Below, piece after piece: positions 1 through 8,452 of a stretch of DNA of 28,025 nt; the first letter of the stretch is position 1; every line of letters begins with the position of its first letter. Made by a program: the position numbers and the translations under genes. Location of the stretch: NCBI GenBank assembly GCA_046316025.1, contig JBKCXU010000038.1, positions 1 to 28,025 of the forward strand, in the 5' to 3' direction. This DNA comes from JAJTHJ01 sp046316025. GTDB lineage: Bacteria > Pseudomonadota > Gammaproteobacteria > Burkholderiales > Burkholderiaceae_F. Below the pieces are notes generated by a model, which did not search any database, was not told the DNA's origin, and was given only the letters and a program-made list of their open reading frames with translations.

Positions 1-984
1 GAAGACGATGTGAGTCAGTTCCTCACTGGCGAGGAACTGTCGTTCCCCCGAAAGCGGGAACCCAGTGTCTTTCGCGGCGCCCGCTGGGTCCCCGCTCTCG
101 CGGGGACGACGAGCAGAGTCGCGCGGATAAAACCTCCGCCCCACCCGACCTTCCAGCACCGCCGCGTTGTCGTTGTAGGCGACCACCGTGCCCAACGGCG
201 CCGCCGCATGGGTGGCGCGGATCATCCCGAACAGGCTCGCCGTCTGGGCCGCGCCGTCCACCGTCCACGAGGCGTTGAAGATCTTGTGGCGGCAGTGCTC
301 GGAGTTCGCCTGCGCGAACATCATCAATTCGACGTCGGTTGGGTCGCGCTTCATCTCGCGGTAGGCGGCCAGCAGATAGTCGATCTCGTCATCGGACAGT
401 GCCAACCCCATCTCGACGTTGGCCGCGACCAGCGCCGCCCGCGCCTGCGTGCCGACCGGCACCGAATGCATCGGCTTGCCCGGCAGCACGCGGAACAACT
501 GCTCCGGCGGGGTGACCGGATCGAGCACGCTCTCCGTCATCCGGTCGTGCAGCAGTGCGGCGATCTGTTGGGCCGCCCCGTCCGCCAGCCGATGCGCGCG
601 CCCGAGCAGCCCGCGCTCGAAGGCGACCGTGTAGACCGTCCCGCGCTCGATTCGCCGCACCAGCGTCAGCCCACAGTTGCGGGCGATGTCCGTCGCCTTG
701 CTCGCCCACGGCGAGACCGTACCGAGCCGAGGCACCACGAGCCAGCTCACCGCCGTACCCTGATCGCGCGGTGCGAACGCCTCGCCGTAATCCAGCAGCC
801 CATGCAGCGTATCGCTCTGCGCAGGCGTCAACGGCGCGGCGGTGTGTACGTAATGGACGAACCACGCAGCAACGGCACTGGCCGCGCCGTCGATCGCGCG
901 CAGCCGCTCCAGCAGCCGCGCAGTGCGAAACGCAGATAGCGCGACCGGCCCGGGGAGCGCGAAGAACTGGTCGGTGGAGGTCAT
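1..984 (-). CDS. purL: Phosphoribosylformylglycinamidine synthase, N-terminal part (runs off left edge)
   Basis: Converts formylglycinamide ribonucleotide, glutamine and ATP to FGAM in purine synthesis, in the cytoplasm. The frame starts at ATG 984 and stays open for 328 codons to the window edge; the family is about 1300 residues, so most of the gene lies outside. Residues 1-150 match the PurL N-terminal domain (DQFFALPGPVALSAFR at 5-20). The linker and start of the synthase domain carry the hallmark MFAQANSEHCRHKIF (222-236), followed by AYNDNAAVLEG (269-279). Residues about 289-318, just before EELTHIVF, are an extra low-similarity stretch encoded by a palindromic DNA repeat (separate entry). 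It keeps the frame, so the gene looks intact as far as it can be seen. It lies 78 bases downstream of the oxoprolinase gene on the same strand and may be cotranscribed or have its own promoter in that gap. Confidence 0.93.
   Translation of the reverse strand, partial: MTSTDQFFALPGPVALSAFRTARLLERLRAIDGAASAVAAWFVHYVHTAAPLTPAQSDTLHGLLDYGEAFAPRDQGTAVSWLVVPRLGTVSPWASKATDIARNCGLTLVRRIERGTVYTVAFERGLLGRAHRLADGAAQQIAALLHDRMTESVLDPVTPPEQLFRVLPGKPMHSVPVGTQARAALVAANVEMGLALSDDEIDYLLAAYREMKRDPTDVELMMFAQANSEHCRHKIFNASWTVDGAAQTASLFGMIRATHAAAPLGTVVAYNDNAAVLEGRVGRRFYPRDSARRPRESGDPAGAAKDTGFPLSGERQFLASEELTHIVF
17..110. repeat. Palindromic REP-like element inserted in frame in purL
   Basis: Three nested or adjacent inverted repeats are visible. 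Bases 17-24 pair with 31-38 (8 bp, perfect). Bases 42-47 pair with 56-61 (6 bp). Bases 88-95 pair with 100-107 (8 bp, loop of 4). The outer arms 39-47 and 102-110 are also complementary with one G-T mismatch, and 61-65 pairs with 84-88. The unit 39-110 is 72 bp, exactly 24 codons. In another frame the element encodes the peptide RFRGND and similar runs that recur in proteobacterial genomes as spurious proteins from dispersed repeats. In the purL frame it has no stop and adds Arg/Gly/Ser-rich residues. The exact insertion ends are not known without a relative lacking the element. Confidence 0.8.
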
Positions 985-1017
985 GCGCGAAGGACAGACG
1001 CGTGCGCTGCGCGGCGC

Positions 1018-1047
1018 GAAGCGCGGATTATCCGCGATCCGCGCTTC
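1018..1047. other. Perfect hairpin in oxoprolinase-purL spacer
   Basis: Bases 1018-1027 and 1038-1047 are a perfect 10-bp inverted repeat around a 10-base loop. An alternative 6-bp hairpin (1022-1027 with 1031-1036) competes with it. It lies 34 bases upstream of the purL start and 16 bases after the oxoprolinase stop. No T-run follows on the minus strand, so it is not a standard intrinsic terminator. It could be a processing or attenuating structure. Confidence 0.5.
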
Positions 1048-1062
1048 CACCTCTTCGGCAAG

Positions 1063-4000
1063 TTAGCTCGGGCCGTAACCCCCACCCCCCGGCGTTTCGA
1101 TCACGAACGCGTCGCCCGGCTGCATCTGCACGCTGCCGATATGCCCGAGCGTCTCTACGCTGCCGTCTACGCGCTCCACATAGTTGCGCCCCGGCTGTCC
1201 CGGTTCGCCGCCTGCCAGCCCGAACGGCGCAACCACCCGGCTGTTGGACAGGATCGAGGCCGTCATTGGCTCCAGGAAACGCACCCGCCGCGTGCCGCCA
1301 TTGCCACCGCGCCAACGACCCGCGCCGCCGCTGCCGGGACGAATCGCATAGCTCTCCAGTCGTACCGGGTAGCGGAACTCCAGCACCTCGGGGTCGGTCA
1401 GGCGCGAGTTGGTCATGTGCGTCTGCACGACGTCGGTGCCGTCGAAGCCCTCGCGGCTGGCTGCGCCCGCGGCAATGTTCACCACCCCCGCACCCGAGCC
1501 GCCGGAGATCGTTTCGTAGTACTGGTAGCGCTCGTTGCCGAAGGTGAAGTTGTTCATCGTGCCCTGCGCCGAGGCCATCACACCAAGCGCACCGTAGAGC
1601 GCATTGGTGATGCACATCGAGGTCTCGACATTGCCGGCGACGACCGCACTCGGGTACTCCGGCGCCAGCATCGAGCCGGGCGGGATCACGATCTCCAGTG
1701 GCTTCAGGCAGCCGGCATTCAGCGGAATCTCGTCGTCTACCAGCGTGCGGAACACGTACAGCACCGCAGCCACGCAGATCGCCGAGGGTGCATTGAAGTT
1801 GTTGGGCAATTGCGGCGAGGTGCCGGTGAAATCGATCTTGGCGCTGCGCCCGGCGCGGTCCACGGTGATTGCGACGCGGATCGTGGCGCCGTTGTCCAGT
1901 CGGTAGTCGAAGCTGCCGTCCTTCAGCACGCCGATCACGCGGCGCACGGACTCTTCCGCGTTGTCCTGCACGTGGCGCATGTAGGCGCGCACGACATCAA
2001 GGCCGAAGGCATCGACCATCCGCAGCAGTTCTTCGCGACCCTTTTCGTTGGCCGCCACCTGCGCCTTGAGGTCGGCGACGTTTTGATCCGGGTTGCGCGC
2101 GGGCCATTTACTGCTGGCGAGCACTGCGCGCAGTTCGGCTTCGCGGAACTGCCCGGGCCGGTCTACACCCTGCCCTTCGATCAGCTTGAAGTTGATGAAG
2201 CGCACGCCCTCTTCGTCCAGTGAGGTCGAAAACGGCGGCATCGAACCCGGCGTGCTGCCGCCAATGTCGGCATGGTGGCCGCGCGAACCGACGTAGAACA
2301 GCAGTTCGCGGCCGGCGTGATCGAAGATCGGCGTGATCACCGTCACGTCCGGCAAATGGGTGCCGCCGTGATAGGGATCGTTGATCACGTAGGCATCGCC
2401 GGGGACCATGGTCCCGGCGTTCTCGCGCATCACCGTCTTGATGGACTCACTCATCGAGCCCAGATGCACCGGCATGTGCGGCGCATTGGCGATCAGGTTG
2501 CCTTCGGCATCGAACAGCGCGCAGGAAAAATCCAGCCGCTCCTTGATGTTGACCGAGTAGGCGGTGTTCTGCAGCCGCAGCCCCATCTGCTCGGCGATCG
2601 ACATGAAGAGGTTGTTGAAGATCTCCAGCATCACCGGATCGACCTGCGTGCCGATGGCCTGCCGCTGCGGCCGCGGCTGGACGCGCTTCAGCACCAGATG
2701 ATCGAGCGCGCTGAGCTGCGCCTGCCAGCCGGGATCGACCACGGTGGTCGCATTGGCCTCGGCGATGATCGCCGGGCCGTCGATCACGTCGCCTGCGCGC
2801 AGCTCGGCACGGGCATACAGCGGCGTCGGTTGCCGGTTGCCATCGAACCAAGTCTGCACGGTCGTGGTGGCGCGCAGCGCTTCAGTGCGCGCAGGTAACG
2901 TCGGCGGAGCCTCAGCGACCCGCTCGCCGGCGCCCACGGCTTCCACCGACACCGCCTCGACGATCAGCCGCCGCTCCTGCATCAGGAAAGAGAAGCGGTT
3001 GCGGTACGCGGCTTCAAAGTCGGCCTGCATCTGCGGCAGCGGGCCGTGCGTAACGATCAATGCCGAGTCGGTACCTTCGTATTTCAGATGTACGCGCCGC
3101 AGCAGGCGGATGCGCGCGGGCGGCACGCCCTGGCTGAGAATTTCGGCCTGCGCGGCGTCCGCCAGCCGCCCGAGCTGAGCTTCGAGCTCGGCCAGCGCGG
3201 CCGGCTCGAGCGCCAGTTCCACCGTGGTTTCACGCATGGCGGTCTGATCGGCCAGGCCCATCCCGTAGGCAGACAGCACGCCGGCCAGCGGATGCGCGAA
3301 CACAGTGGTCATCGCCAGTTGATCGGCCACCGCGCAGGCGTGCTGGCCGCCGGCGCCGCCGAACACGGTCAGCGCATAACGGGTCACGTCGTGCCCGCGC
3401 TGCACCGAGATGCGCTTGATTGCCTCGGCCATGCTGCCGACGGCGATTTCCAGGAAACCGGCGGCCACCTGTTCCGGCGTTTTCTGCTGGTCCGTCGCAG
3501 CGTTGATTTCAGCGGCCAGCGCAGCAAACTTCTGCACCACGACCTCACGGTCCAGCGGCTGGTCGGCGTGCGGGCCGAACACCCGCGGGAAGAACTCCGG
3601 CTGCACCCGGCCCAGCATCACGTTGGCATCGGTCACCGCCAGCGGCCCGCCGCGGCGGTAGCAGGCCGGCCCCGGATTGGCGCCGGCCGAATCGGGTCCG
3701 ACCCGTAGCCGCGCTCCGTCGAAGTGCAGGATGGAGCCGCCGCCCGCCGCCACCGTGTGGATGCTCATCATCGGCGCGCGCATCCGCACTCCCGCCACCA
3801 GCGTTTCGAACTCCCGCTCGCAGTCGGCCACGTCGCGGCCGGCAAAGTGCGACACGTCGGTCGAGGTGCCACCCATGTCGAAGCCGATCACCCGGTCGAA
3901 GCCCGCCGCGAGGCTGGAGCGCACCATGCCGACGATGCCGCCGGCCGGCCCGGACAGGATCGCGTCCTTGCCCTGGAAACGATGGGCATCGGTCAGGCCG

Positions 4001-4740
4001 CCGTTGCTCTGCATGAAGAGCAGCCGCACGCCCGGCAGTTCGCCAGCCACCTGCTGCACGTAGCGGCGCAGGATCGGCGACAGATAGGCATCGACCACTG
4101 TGGTGTCGCCGCGCGCCACGAGCTTCATCAGCGGGCTCACCTCGTGCGAGGCCGACACCTGCGTGAAGCCGACCTCGCGCGCCAGCGCGGCGCAGCGCGC
4201 CTCGTGTGCGGTGTAGCGCCAGCCGTGCATCAGCACGATCGCCACCGAGCGCAGGCCGGCGTCGTAGGCGCTTTGCAGTTCCGTTCGCAGCGCGGCCTCG
4301 TCCAGCGGCTGCACCACGTCGCCGTGGGCGCCGATTCGCTCGTCGGCCTCGATCGTCCGCGCGTACAGCAGCTCCGGCAGCACGATGCGACGGTCGAAGA
4401 GCCGCGGGCGGTTCTGATAAGCGATCCGCAGCGCGTAGCGAAAGCCCTGCGTGATCACCAGCAGCGTCGGCTCGCCCTTGCGCTCCAGGAGCGCATTGGT
4501 GGCGACCGTGGTACCCATCTTCACCGCCTCGAGGCGCTCAACCGGGATCGGCGCGTCGGGCGCCACGCCCAGAAGATGGCGGATACCGGCGATCGCCGCG
4601 TCGCGGTACTGCTCCGGGTTCTCCGATAGCAGCTTGTGCGTGACGAGCGCGCCATCCGGCCGCCGCGCAACGATGTCGGTGAACGTGCCGCCGCGGTCGA
4701 TCCAAAACTGCCAGCGGCGGGCGAACTGCGTTGCCATCAT
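1063..4740 (-). CDS. Fused HyuA-HyuB protein, 5-oxoprolinase (ATP-hydrolysing) / hydantoinase family
   Basis: Members hydrolyse 5-oxo-L-proline to glutamate, or N-substituted hydantoins to carbamoyl amino acids, using ATP; cytoplasmic. The start is set at ATG 4740 (1225 aa), because AAAGGAA lies about 9 bases upstream and the conserved WIDRGGTFTDIVA follows at once; a frame-open ATG at 4800 is less likely. The HyuA half (about residues 10-700) has KMGTTVATNALLERKG, IGFDMGGTSTDVSHF and FGGAGGQHAC. The HyuB half (about 705-1225) has NLFMSIAEQMGLRLQNTAYS, NDPYHGGTHLPDV and a Gly-rich GSGGAGRWRGGNGGTRR near the C terminus. The single-chain length fits the fused 5-oxoprolinase class (about 1200-1290 aa) rather than split HyuA/HyuB pairs. 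It is the last gene of the TRAP operon, 22 bases after the DUF2848 gene. The exact substrate cannot be read from sequence. Confidence 0.9.
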   Translation of the reverse strand: MMATQFARRWQFWIDRGGTFTDIVARRPDGALVTHKLLSENPEQYRDAAIAGIRHLLGVAPDAPIPVERLEAVKMGTTVATNALLERKGEPTLLVITQGFRYALRIAYQNRPRLFDRRIVLPELLYARTIEADERIGAHGDVVQPLDEAALRTELQSAYDAGLRSVAIVLMHGWRYTAHEARCAALAREVGFTQVSASHEVSPLMKLVARGDTTVVDAYLSPILRRYVQQVAGELPGVRLLFMQSNGGLTDAHRFQGKDAILSGPAGGIVGMVRSSLAAGFDRVIGFDMGGTSTDVSHFAGRDVADCEREFETLVAGVRMRAPMMSIHTVAAGGGSILHFDGARLRVGPDSAGANPGPACYRRGGPLAVTDANVMLGRVQPEFFPRVFGPHADQPLDREVVVQKFAALAAEINAATDQQKTPEQVAAGFLEIAVGSMAEAIKRISVQRGHDVTRYALTVFGGAGGQHACAVADQLAMTTVFAHPLAGVLSAYGMGLADQTAMRETTVELALEPAALAELEAQLGRLADAAQAEILSQGVPPARIRLLRRVHLKYEGTDSALIVTHGPLPQMQADFEAAYRNRFSFLMQERRLIVEAVSVEAVGAGERVAEAPPTLPARTEALRATTTVQTWFDGNRQPTPLYARAELRAGDVIDGPAIIAEANATTVVDPGWQAQLSALDHLVLKRVQPRPQRQAIGTQVDPVMLEIFNNLFMSIAEQMGLRLQNTAYSVNIKERLDFSCALFDAEGNLIANAPHMPVHLGSMSESIKTVMRENAGTMVPGDAYVINDPYHGGTHLPDVTVITPIFDHAGRELLFYVGSRGHHADIGGSTPGSMPPFSTSLDEEGVRFINFKLIEGQGVDRPGQFREAELRAVLASSKWPARNPDQNVADLKAQVAANEKGREELLRMVDAFGLDVVRAYMRHVQDNAEESVRRVIGVLKDGSFDYRLDNGATIRVAITVDRAGRSAKIDFTGTSPQLPNNFNAPSAICVAAVLYVFRTLVDDEIPLNAGCLKPLEIVIPPGSMLAPEYPSAVVAGNVETSMCITNALYGALGVMASAQGTMNNFTFGNERYQYYETISGGSGAGVVNIAAGAASREGFDGTDVVQTHMTNSRLTDPEVLEFRYPVRLESYAIRPGSGGAGRWRGGNGGTRRVRFLEPMTASILSNSRVVAPFGLAGGEPGQPGRNYVERVDGSVETLGHIGSVQMQPGDAFVIETPGGGGYGPS

Positions 4741-4762
4741 GAACGAAAATTCCTTTCGGCCT

Positions 4763-5449
4763 TCAGGCCACGACCGGAAGCGCCGTGACTTCATATTCAT
4801 GCCGCACGCTGCGGCCGCCCTGCGGGTCGCTCAGCGCCATCGCAAAACGTGGCGCCGGCCGGATGCCCACCCCGGCCGCGTTGGGTCTCACCGCCAGCGT
4901 GCCGCAGAAAAGCACGAGCGGCAGATCGGCGTCGACGTCTGACACGCCGTCGATCAACTGTCGGAGCGGTCGGATCGATGCCAGCGTGCCGCTCTGGTAG
5001 GGCTGCCAAGCGCCGTCTTCGTCGATCCAGGACTCCAGCAGCAGTGAATCGGCCCGAGGCTCGACGGCGTCCCAACGCCAGGCCTGGCCCGCCACGGGCT
5101 TGGCGCAGACCTGTTTGGACGCCGCCACCGAAACGGTTTCGAGCCTGCGGTCGGTATGGTCAGACCCTACCGTCAGCCACCACTGGCCGCCAATGCGCAG
5201 CAGCACCGGCTCGACTTCGCCGGAACTACGGTCGCCAATGACTTGGATCGCGCCGGCCTGCGTCAGTAACTGCGGCGCCAGCCGGTAGTACAGCGGCACG
5301 GCCGACGGCCGTGGCACGCCCAGCAGCGCCAGCTCTTCGATGTGATGTTCGATCGCCGCGCGGTCGCGTCCGGTCCAGCCGGCCACCACCAGCCGTTGCG
5401 GCGCGACGCTTAACGTACCCTGGTCGGCATCAAAAAGAAGCAGGCCCAT
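4763..5449 (-). CDS. DUF2848 family protein
   Basis: Uncharacterised family of about 230 residues, often found beside TRAP transporters and amidase- or hydantoinase-like genes. I recognise it from VAGWTGRDRAAIEHHIEELA (near residue 22), the central VGSDHTDRRLETVSVAASKQ, a SWIDEDG segment, VLFCGTL, and the C-terminal RHEYEVTALPVVA. There is no signal peptide or membrane segment, so it should be cytoplasmic. The start is placed at ATG 5449 (228 aa), just after the stop of the TRAP large permease gene at 5454; the longer frame from 5497 would overlap that gene by over 40 bases. The family may share the fumarylacetoacetase-like fold, but I am not certain of this and no activity is assigned. Context suggests a role in processing the imported compound. 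Confidence 0.82.
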   Translation of the reverse strand: MGLLLFDADQGTLSVAPQRLVVAGWTGRDRAAIEHHIEELALLGVPRPSAVPLYYRLAPQLLTQAGAIQVIGDRSSGEVEPVLLRIGGQWWLTVGSDHTDRRLETVSVAASKQVCAKPVAGQAWRWDAVEPRADSLLLESWIDEDGAWQPYQSGTLASIRPLRQLIDGVSDVDADLPLVLFCGTLAVRPNAAGVGIRPAPRFAMALSDPQGGRSVRHEYEVTALPVVA

Positions 5450-5453
5450 TCTC

Positions 5454-6737
5454 TTAACCGATCCATTCCGGCAGCCACAACGCCAGACCCGGCACAAGAG
5501 CCAGCGCCAGCAGCAACAGCAGCATCGCGATGACGAAGGGCACGGCGCCGACGATCACGTCGTTCAGCGGACCGCCGCGCCGCAGGTTTTGCACGACAAA
5601 GAGGTTCAGACCTACCGGCGGCGTGATCAGCGCCGTTTCGATGAGGACAATGACCATGATGCCGAACCACACCGGATCGAAACCCAACTGGAACATCACC
5701 GGTGCCACGATTGGGATCGTCGTGATCATCATCGAAAGTGTTTCCATGAAGCAGCCCAGGACCAGATAGAACAGGATCACCGCAACCAGCATTTCCCATT
5801 TGCTCAGGCCCAGCCCGGTAAGAAAGTCGGTCAACCGAGTGGTCAAGCCGATGCCAGACATCACAAAGTTGAGGAAGTACGCCGCGACGATGATCAACAT
5901 CACCATCGCAGTCGTGCGCATCGTGCCCTGCAGGACCTCTCGCAGCATGGCGAGCGACAAGCGGCCGGCCCAAGCCGCCAACACCAGCCCGGCCACGACC
6001 CCGAGCGATGCGGCTTCAGTCGGGGTGGCGATGCCGGCGTAAATCGAGCCGACCACCACTGCAAAGATCACGAGCGGCGGTAACAGGTGAACCAAGCCGG
6101 AGAGCGCGCTGCGCAAACTGCCAGTCAGCCTTTGCCCGCCCCACTGCGGACGGACCAGGCAGGCCACCAGCACGACCGTCATGAAAAGCAGGCTCAGAAG
6201 CACGCCCGGCACGATGCCAGCCAAGTACAGCCGTGGCACCGACGTGTTGGTCAGTACCGCGTAAACGATCATGTTGATCGAAGGCGGAATCAGGATGCCG
6301 AGCGTGCCGCCGGCGGCGAGCGTGCCGAGGAACAACCGCTCGTTGTAGCCGTAGCGCCGCGCCTGCGGCAGCGCGACCGTGCCGACCGTCGCGGCGGTGG
6401 CGACACTGGAGCCGGAGGTGGCCGCAAACAGGGCGCAGGTGACGATGTTCGAATGCATCAGCCCGCCCGGCAGCCAAGATAGCCACTGAACCAGCGCGCC
6501 ATACATCTTCTCGGCGATGCCGGAGCGCAGGAGAATTTCGCCCAGCATGATGAATAGCGGCAGCGATACCAGCAGAAACTCGTTGCTGGACGACCAGGCG
6601 ATTTCGCCGGCGGCGCGGGATAGCGGCAAGAATCCATAAAGCTGATCGAGCGCTAATCCCAGCACGCCGAGCGCGGCGGCCACCGGAATCGCCAACGCCA
6701 TCAGCGCCAGCAGCAGCAGCAAGGCGGCGCCGATCAT
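5454..6737 (-). CDS. dctM: TRAP transporter large permease, DctM type (first system)
   Basis: Twelve-helix inner-membrane subunit that carries out Na+-driven uptake together with DctQ and the periplasmic DctP protein. The 427-residue length is normal. Family marks are LFIMLGEILLRSGIAEKMY, SGSSVATAATVGTVALPQ, GTLGILIPPSINMIVYAV, SIYAGIATPTEAASLGV, LGCFMETLSMMITTIPIV and TALITPPVGLNLFVVQ. ATG 6737 overlaps the dctQ stop by four bases (ATGA), indicating translational coupling. The next gene (DUF2848) starts 4 bases after the stop. The substrate is unknown; the neighbours suggest an oxoproline, hydantoin or D-amino-acid-like compound. Confidence 0.95.
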   Translation of the reverse strand: MIGAALLLLLALMALAIPVAAALGVLGLALDQLYGFLPLSRAAGEIAWSSSNEFLLVSLPLFIMLGEILLRSGIAEKMYGALVQWLSWLPGGLMHSNIVTCALFAATSGSSVATAATVGTVALPQARRYGYNERLFLGTLAAGGTLGILIPPSINMIVYAVLTNTSVPRLYLAGIVPGVLLSLLFMTVVLVACLVRPQWGGQRLTGSLRSALSGLVHLLPPLVIFAVVVGSIYAGIATPTEAASLGVVAGLVLAAWAGRLSLAMLREVLQGTMRTTAMVMLIIVAAYFLNFVMSGIGLTTRLTDFLTGLGLSKWEMLVAVILFYLVLGCFMETLSMMITTIPIVAPVMFQLGFDPVWFGIMVIVLIETALITPPVGLNLFVVQNLRRGGPLNDVIVGAVPFVIAMLLLLLALALVPGLALWLPEWIG

Positions 6738-7366
6738 GGCAAATCTCCGCGTAGCCCGGCGGCAGCGCGCGCATTGTCAAACTCCTCGCGGGCCTCCTCG
6801 GCGGTGCTGCGCGCGCCGGCCAGGCGGGCCATCGTGGCGCCGTCACCGCCGATCGCAGCGGCCACCACCCGCAGCAGCAGCAGCACGATCACCAAGACAA
6901 AAAACGCCCAGCCCCCCCACCACAGCGCCTGCGGCAGCGCCAGGGGCACCGACAACGCCGAATTGGAGCGAGCCGCCAAGCGGACACTTTGGGCCACCAC
7001 GGTCCAGCCGTAGGTTGCCACCGTCAGCGCAAACGCGCCGAGCGCCAGCAACGCGAGTACGTCCAGAACCCGTGCGGCCATGGCCGGCAGATGTTGATAC
7101 AGCGCGTCGACCCGCACGTTGCCGCGCTCCAGTAACACGAAGGCGAAGGCCCATGCGGTGCCGATCGCAAAGGAGTAACCGGACAATTCGTCGGCGCCGC
7201 CTATGGAGCGACCCGCGAGTTTGCGCAACAGCACGTCGCAGGCCACCAGCAGCGCACCAGCGAGCAGCAGCGTGCCGCCCGCCAGTGCGCCCCAGCGGGC
7301 AATGCGAGTGGCACCGGCCAGGATGCGATCCAGCAGCATCACGGCGGGCACCGTCGGCGTCAGCAC
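6734..7366 (-). CDS. dctQ: TRAP transporter small permease, DctQ type (first system)
   Basis: Four-helix membrane subunit that partners DctM. Hydrophobic segments lie around residues 26-46, 65-85, 100-125 and 148-172 of the 210-aa frame. The pattern GGADELSGYSFAIGTAWAFAFVLLERGNVRVD is typical of DctQ. The start is a GTG at 7366, 8 bases after the dctP stop and preceded by a G-rich stretch; an internal ATG at 7339 is the alternative. The hydrophilic C-terminal tail of about 35 residues is longer than in many DctQ proteins and overlaps the dctM start. Confidence 0.9.
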   Translation of the reverse strand: MLTPTVPAVMLLDRILAGATRIARWGALAGGTLLLAGALLVACDVLLRKLAGRSIGGADELSGYSFAIGTAWAFAFVLLERGNVRVDALYQHLPAMAARVLDVLALLALGAFALTVATYGWTVVAQSVRLAARSNSALSVPLALPQALWWGGWAFFVLVIVLLLLRVVAAAIGGDGATMARLAGARSTAEEAREEFDNARAAAGLRGDLP

Positions 7367-7374
7367 CCCGACCC

Positions 7375-8424
7375 CTACTTCTTCACACCGACGCCGGTCA
7401 CCTTGCCGACCGTCTCGTTAAAGTCGGCCACGCACTGAGGCGAGCAGCGCGCCGCCCACTTGGGCAGCACCACCTCGACCACCATCTTGCGCAGCAATTC
7501 GCGATCCGCCGCAGCCGGCTGAACGATCGTCATCTGACCCTTCTGTCCAAGCTTGCACTTGTCACTGCCGGCGTTGCACAAATAGCCCTGCTCGGTAAAG
7601 TTATCCGCCGCTTCCCACAAGCTATTCTCCAAGCCCTGCATTTCCCGGTCCAGGAAGGTCCGCACCGCGGGCGCGTAGCCCTGCCAACTCTTGTTATTGG
7701 CGGCGTAGACGATCTGGTTCCAGGCGAGCGGCAGTGCCAGCAAATGGGTGGTCACTTCGTGCCACTTGGCGACGTTGCCGGACAGTGAACCGGTCACCGC
7801 GCAATCGACCGTCTTGTTTTGTAGCGCCGGCACGACCTCGCCAAAGGCCATCGTCACCGGGGTGCCGCCGAGCGCTTCGATGAGCTCGGAGAGCGAGCGA
7901 CCCGCCACTCGCACCTTCTTGCCGCGCACGTCGGCCAAGCCCTTGATCGACGCATTGCAGAACAGCACCTGCGCCGGGTAGGTCCCGAAGCCCAGCACCT
8001 CGACGCCAAACTTTTCCCGGTACAGCTTTTCATAGACCGGACGCGCGGCCACGGTGACGCGCCGGGCCGTCTGCACGTCAGGCAGCAGGCCGGCGATGTC
8101 GATCATTTCGTTGGCCGGATCATCGGCCGCCAAATAGGCGACGACCGTCGAGCCGATTTCGACCACGCCCTGCCCCATCAGCCGCAGCACCTCGGGACCC
8201 TTCAGACCCATCTCGCTGAAGCCCTTGATTTCCGCGGTCACCGCGCCCCCGGAGCGCTCGGGGATCTGCTTGGTCCAGAACGGCACCTCGAACTCCTTGT
8301 ACTGGGGCAGGCTGGAGATGGACCCGACGACTCGCAAATGGGTTTTCGGCAGCGGCTGCGCCGCAGCGGTGGCGGTGAGCCCGGCAGCACAGATTAGGGT
8401 GGCACATGCGGACAGCAGTTTCAT
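7375..8424 (-). CDS. dctP: TRAP transporter periplasmic solute-binding protein, DctP type (first system)
   Basis: Periplasmic receptor that delivers substrate to the DctQM permease. The 349-aa protein has a signal peptide (about residues 1-22, ending ATAAAQ). The family core is present: VEIGSTVVAYLAADDP, a strand with GKKVRVAGRSLSELIEALGG, then TPVTMAFGEVVPALQNKTVDCAVTG. An arginine in the RVAG segment is the expected carboxylate-binding residue of TRAP receptors, inferred by position. The C-terminal third has closely spaced cysteines (CNAGSDKC and CSPQC), unusual for the family and possibly disulfide-forming. The gene starts 28 bases after the DUF1445 gene in the same operon. Confidence 0.93.
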   Translation of the reverse strand: MKLLSACATLICAAGLTATAAAQPLPKTHLRVVGSISSLPQYKEFEVPFWTKQIPERSGGAVTAEIKGFSEMGLKGPEVLRLMGQGVVEIGSTVVAYLAADDPANEMIDIAGLLPDVQTARRVTVAARPVYEKLYREKFGVEVLGFGTYPAQVLFCNASIKGLADVRGKKVRVAGRSLSELIEALGGTPVTMAFGEVVPALQNKTVDCAVTGSLSGNVAKWHEVTTHLLALPLAWNQIVYAANNKSWQGYAPAVRTFLDREMQGLENSLWEAADNFTEQGYLCNAGSDKCKLGQKGQMTIVQPAAADRELLRKMVVEVVLPKWAARCSPQCVADFNETVGKVTGVGVKK

Positions 8425-8452
8425 CGTCTTCTCCAGGGTGGGGCTTTGCGTT

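Noticed and set aside
10..939. Long plus-strand frame of 309 codons opposite purL
   Set aside because: Arg/His/Gln-rich composition without family motifs; it is the antisense shadow of purL, whose minus-strand frame carries clear PurL motifs.
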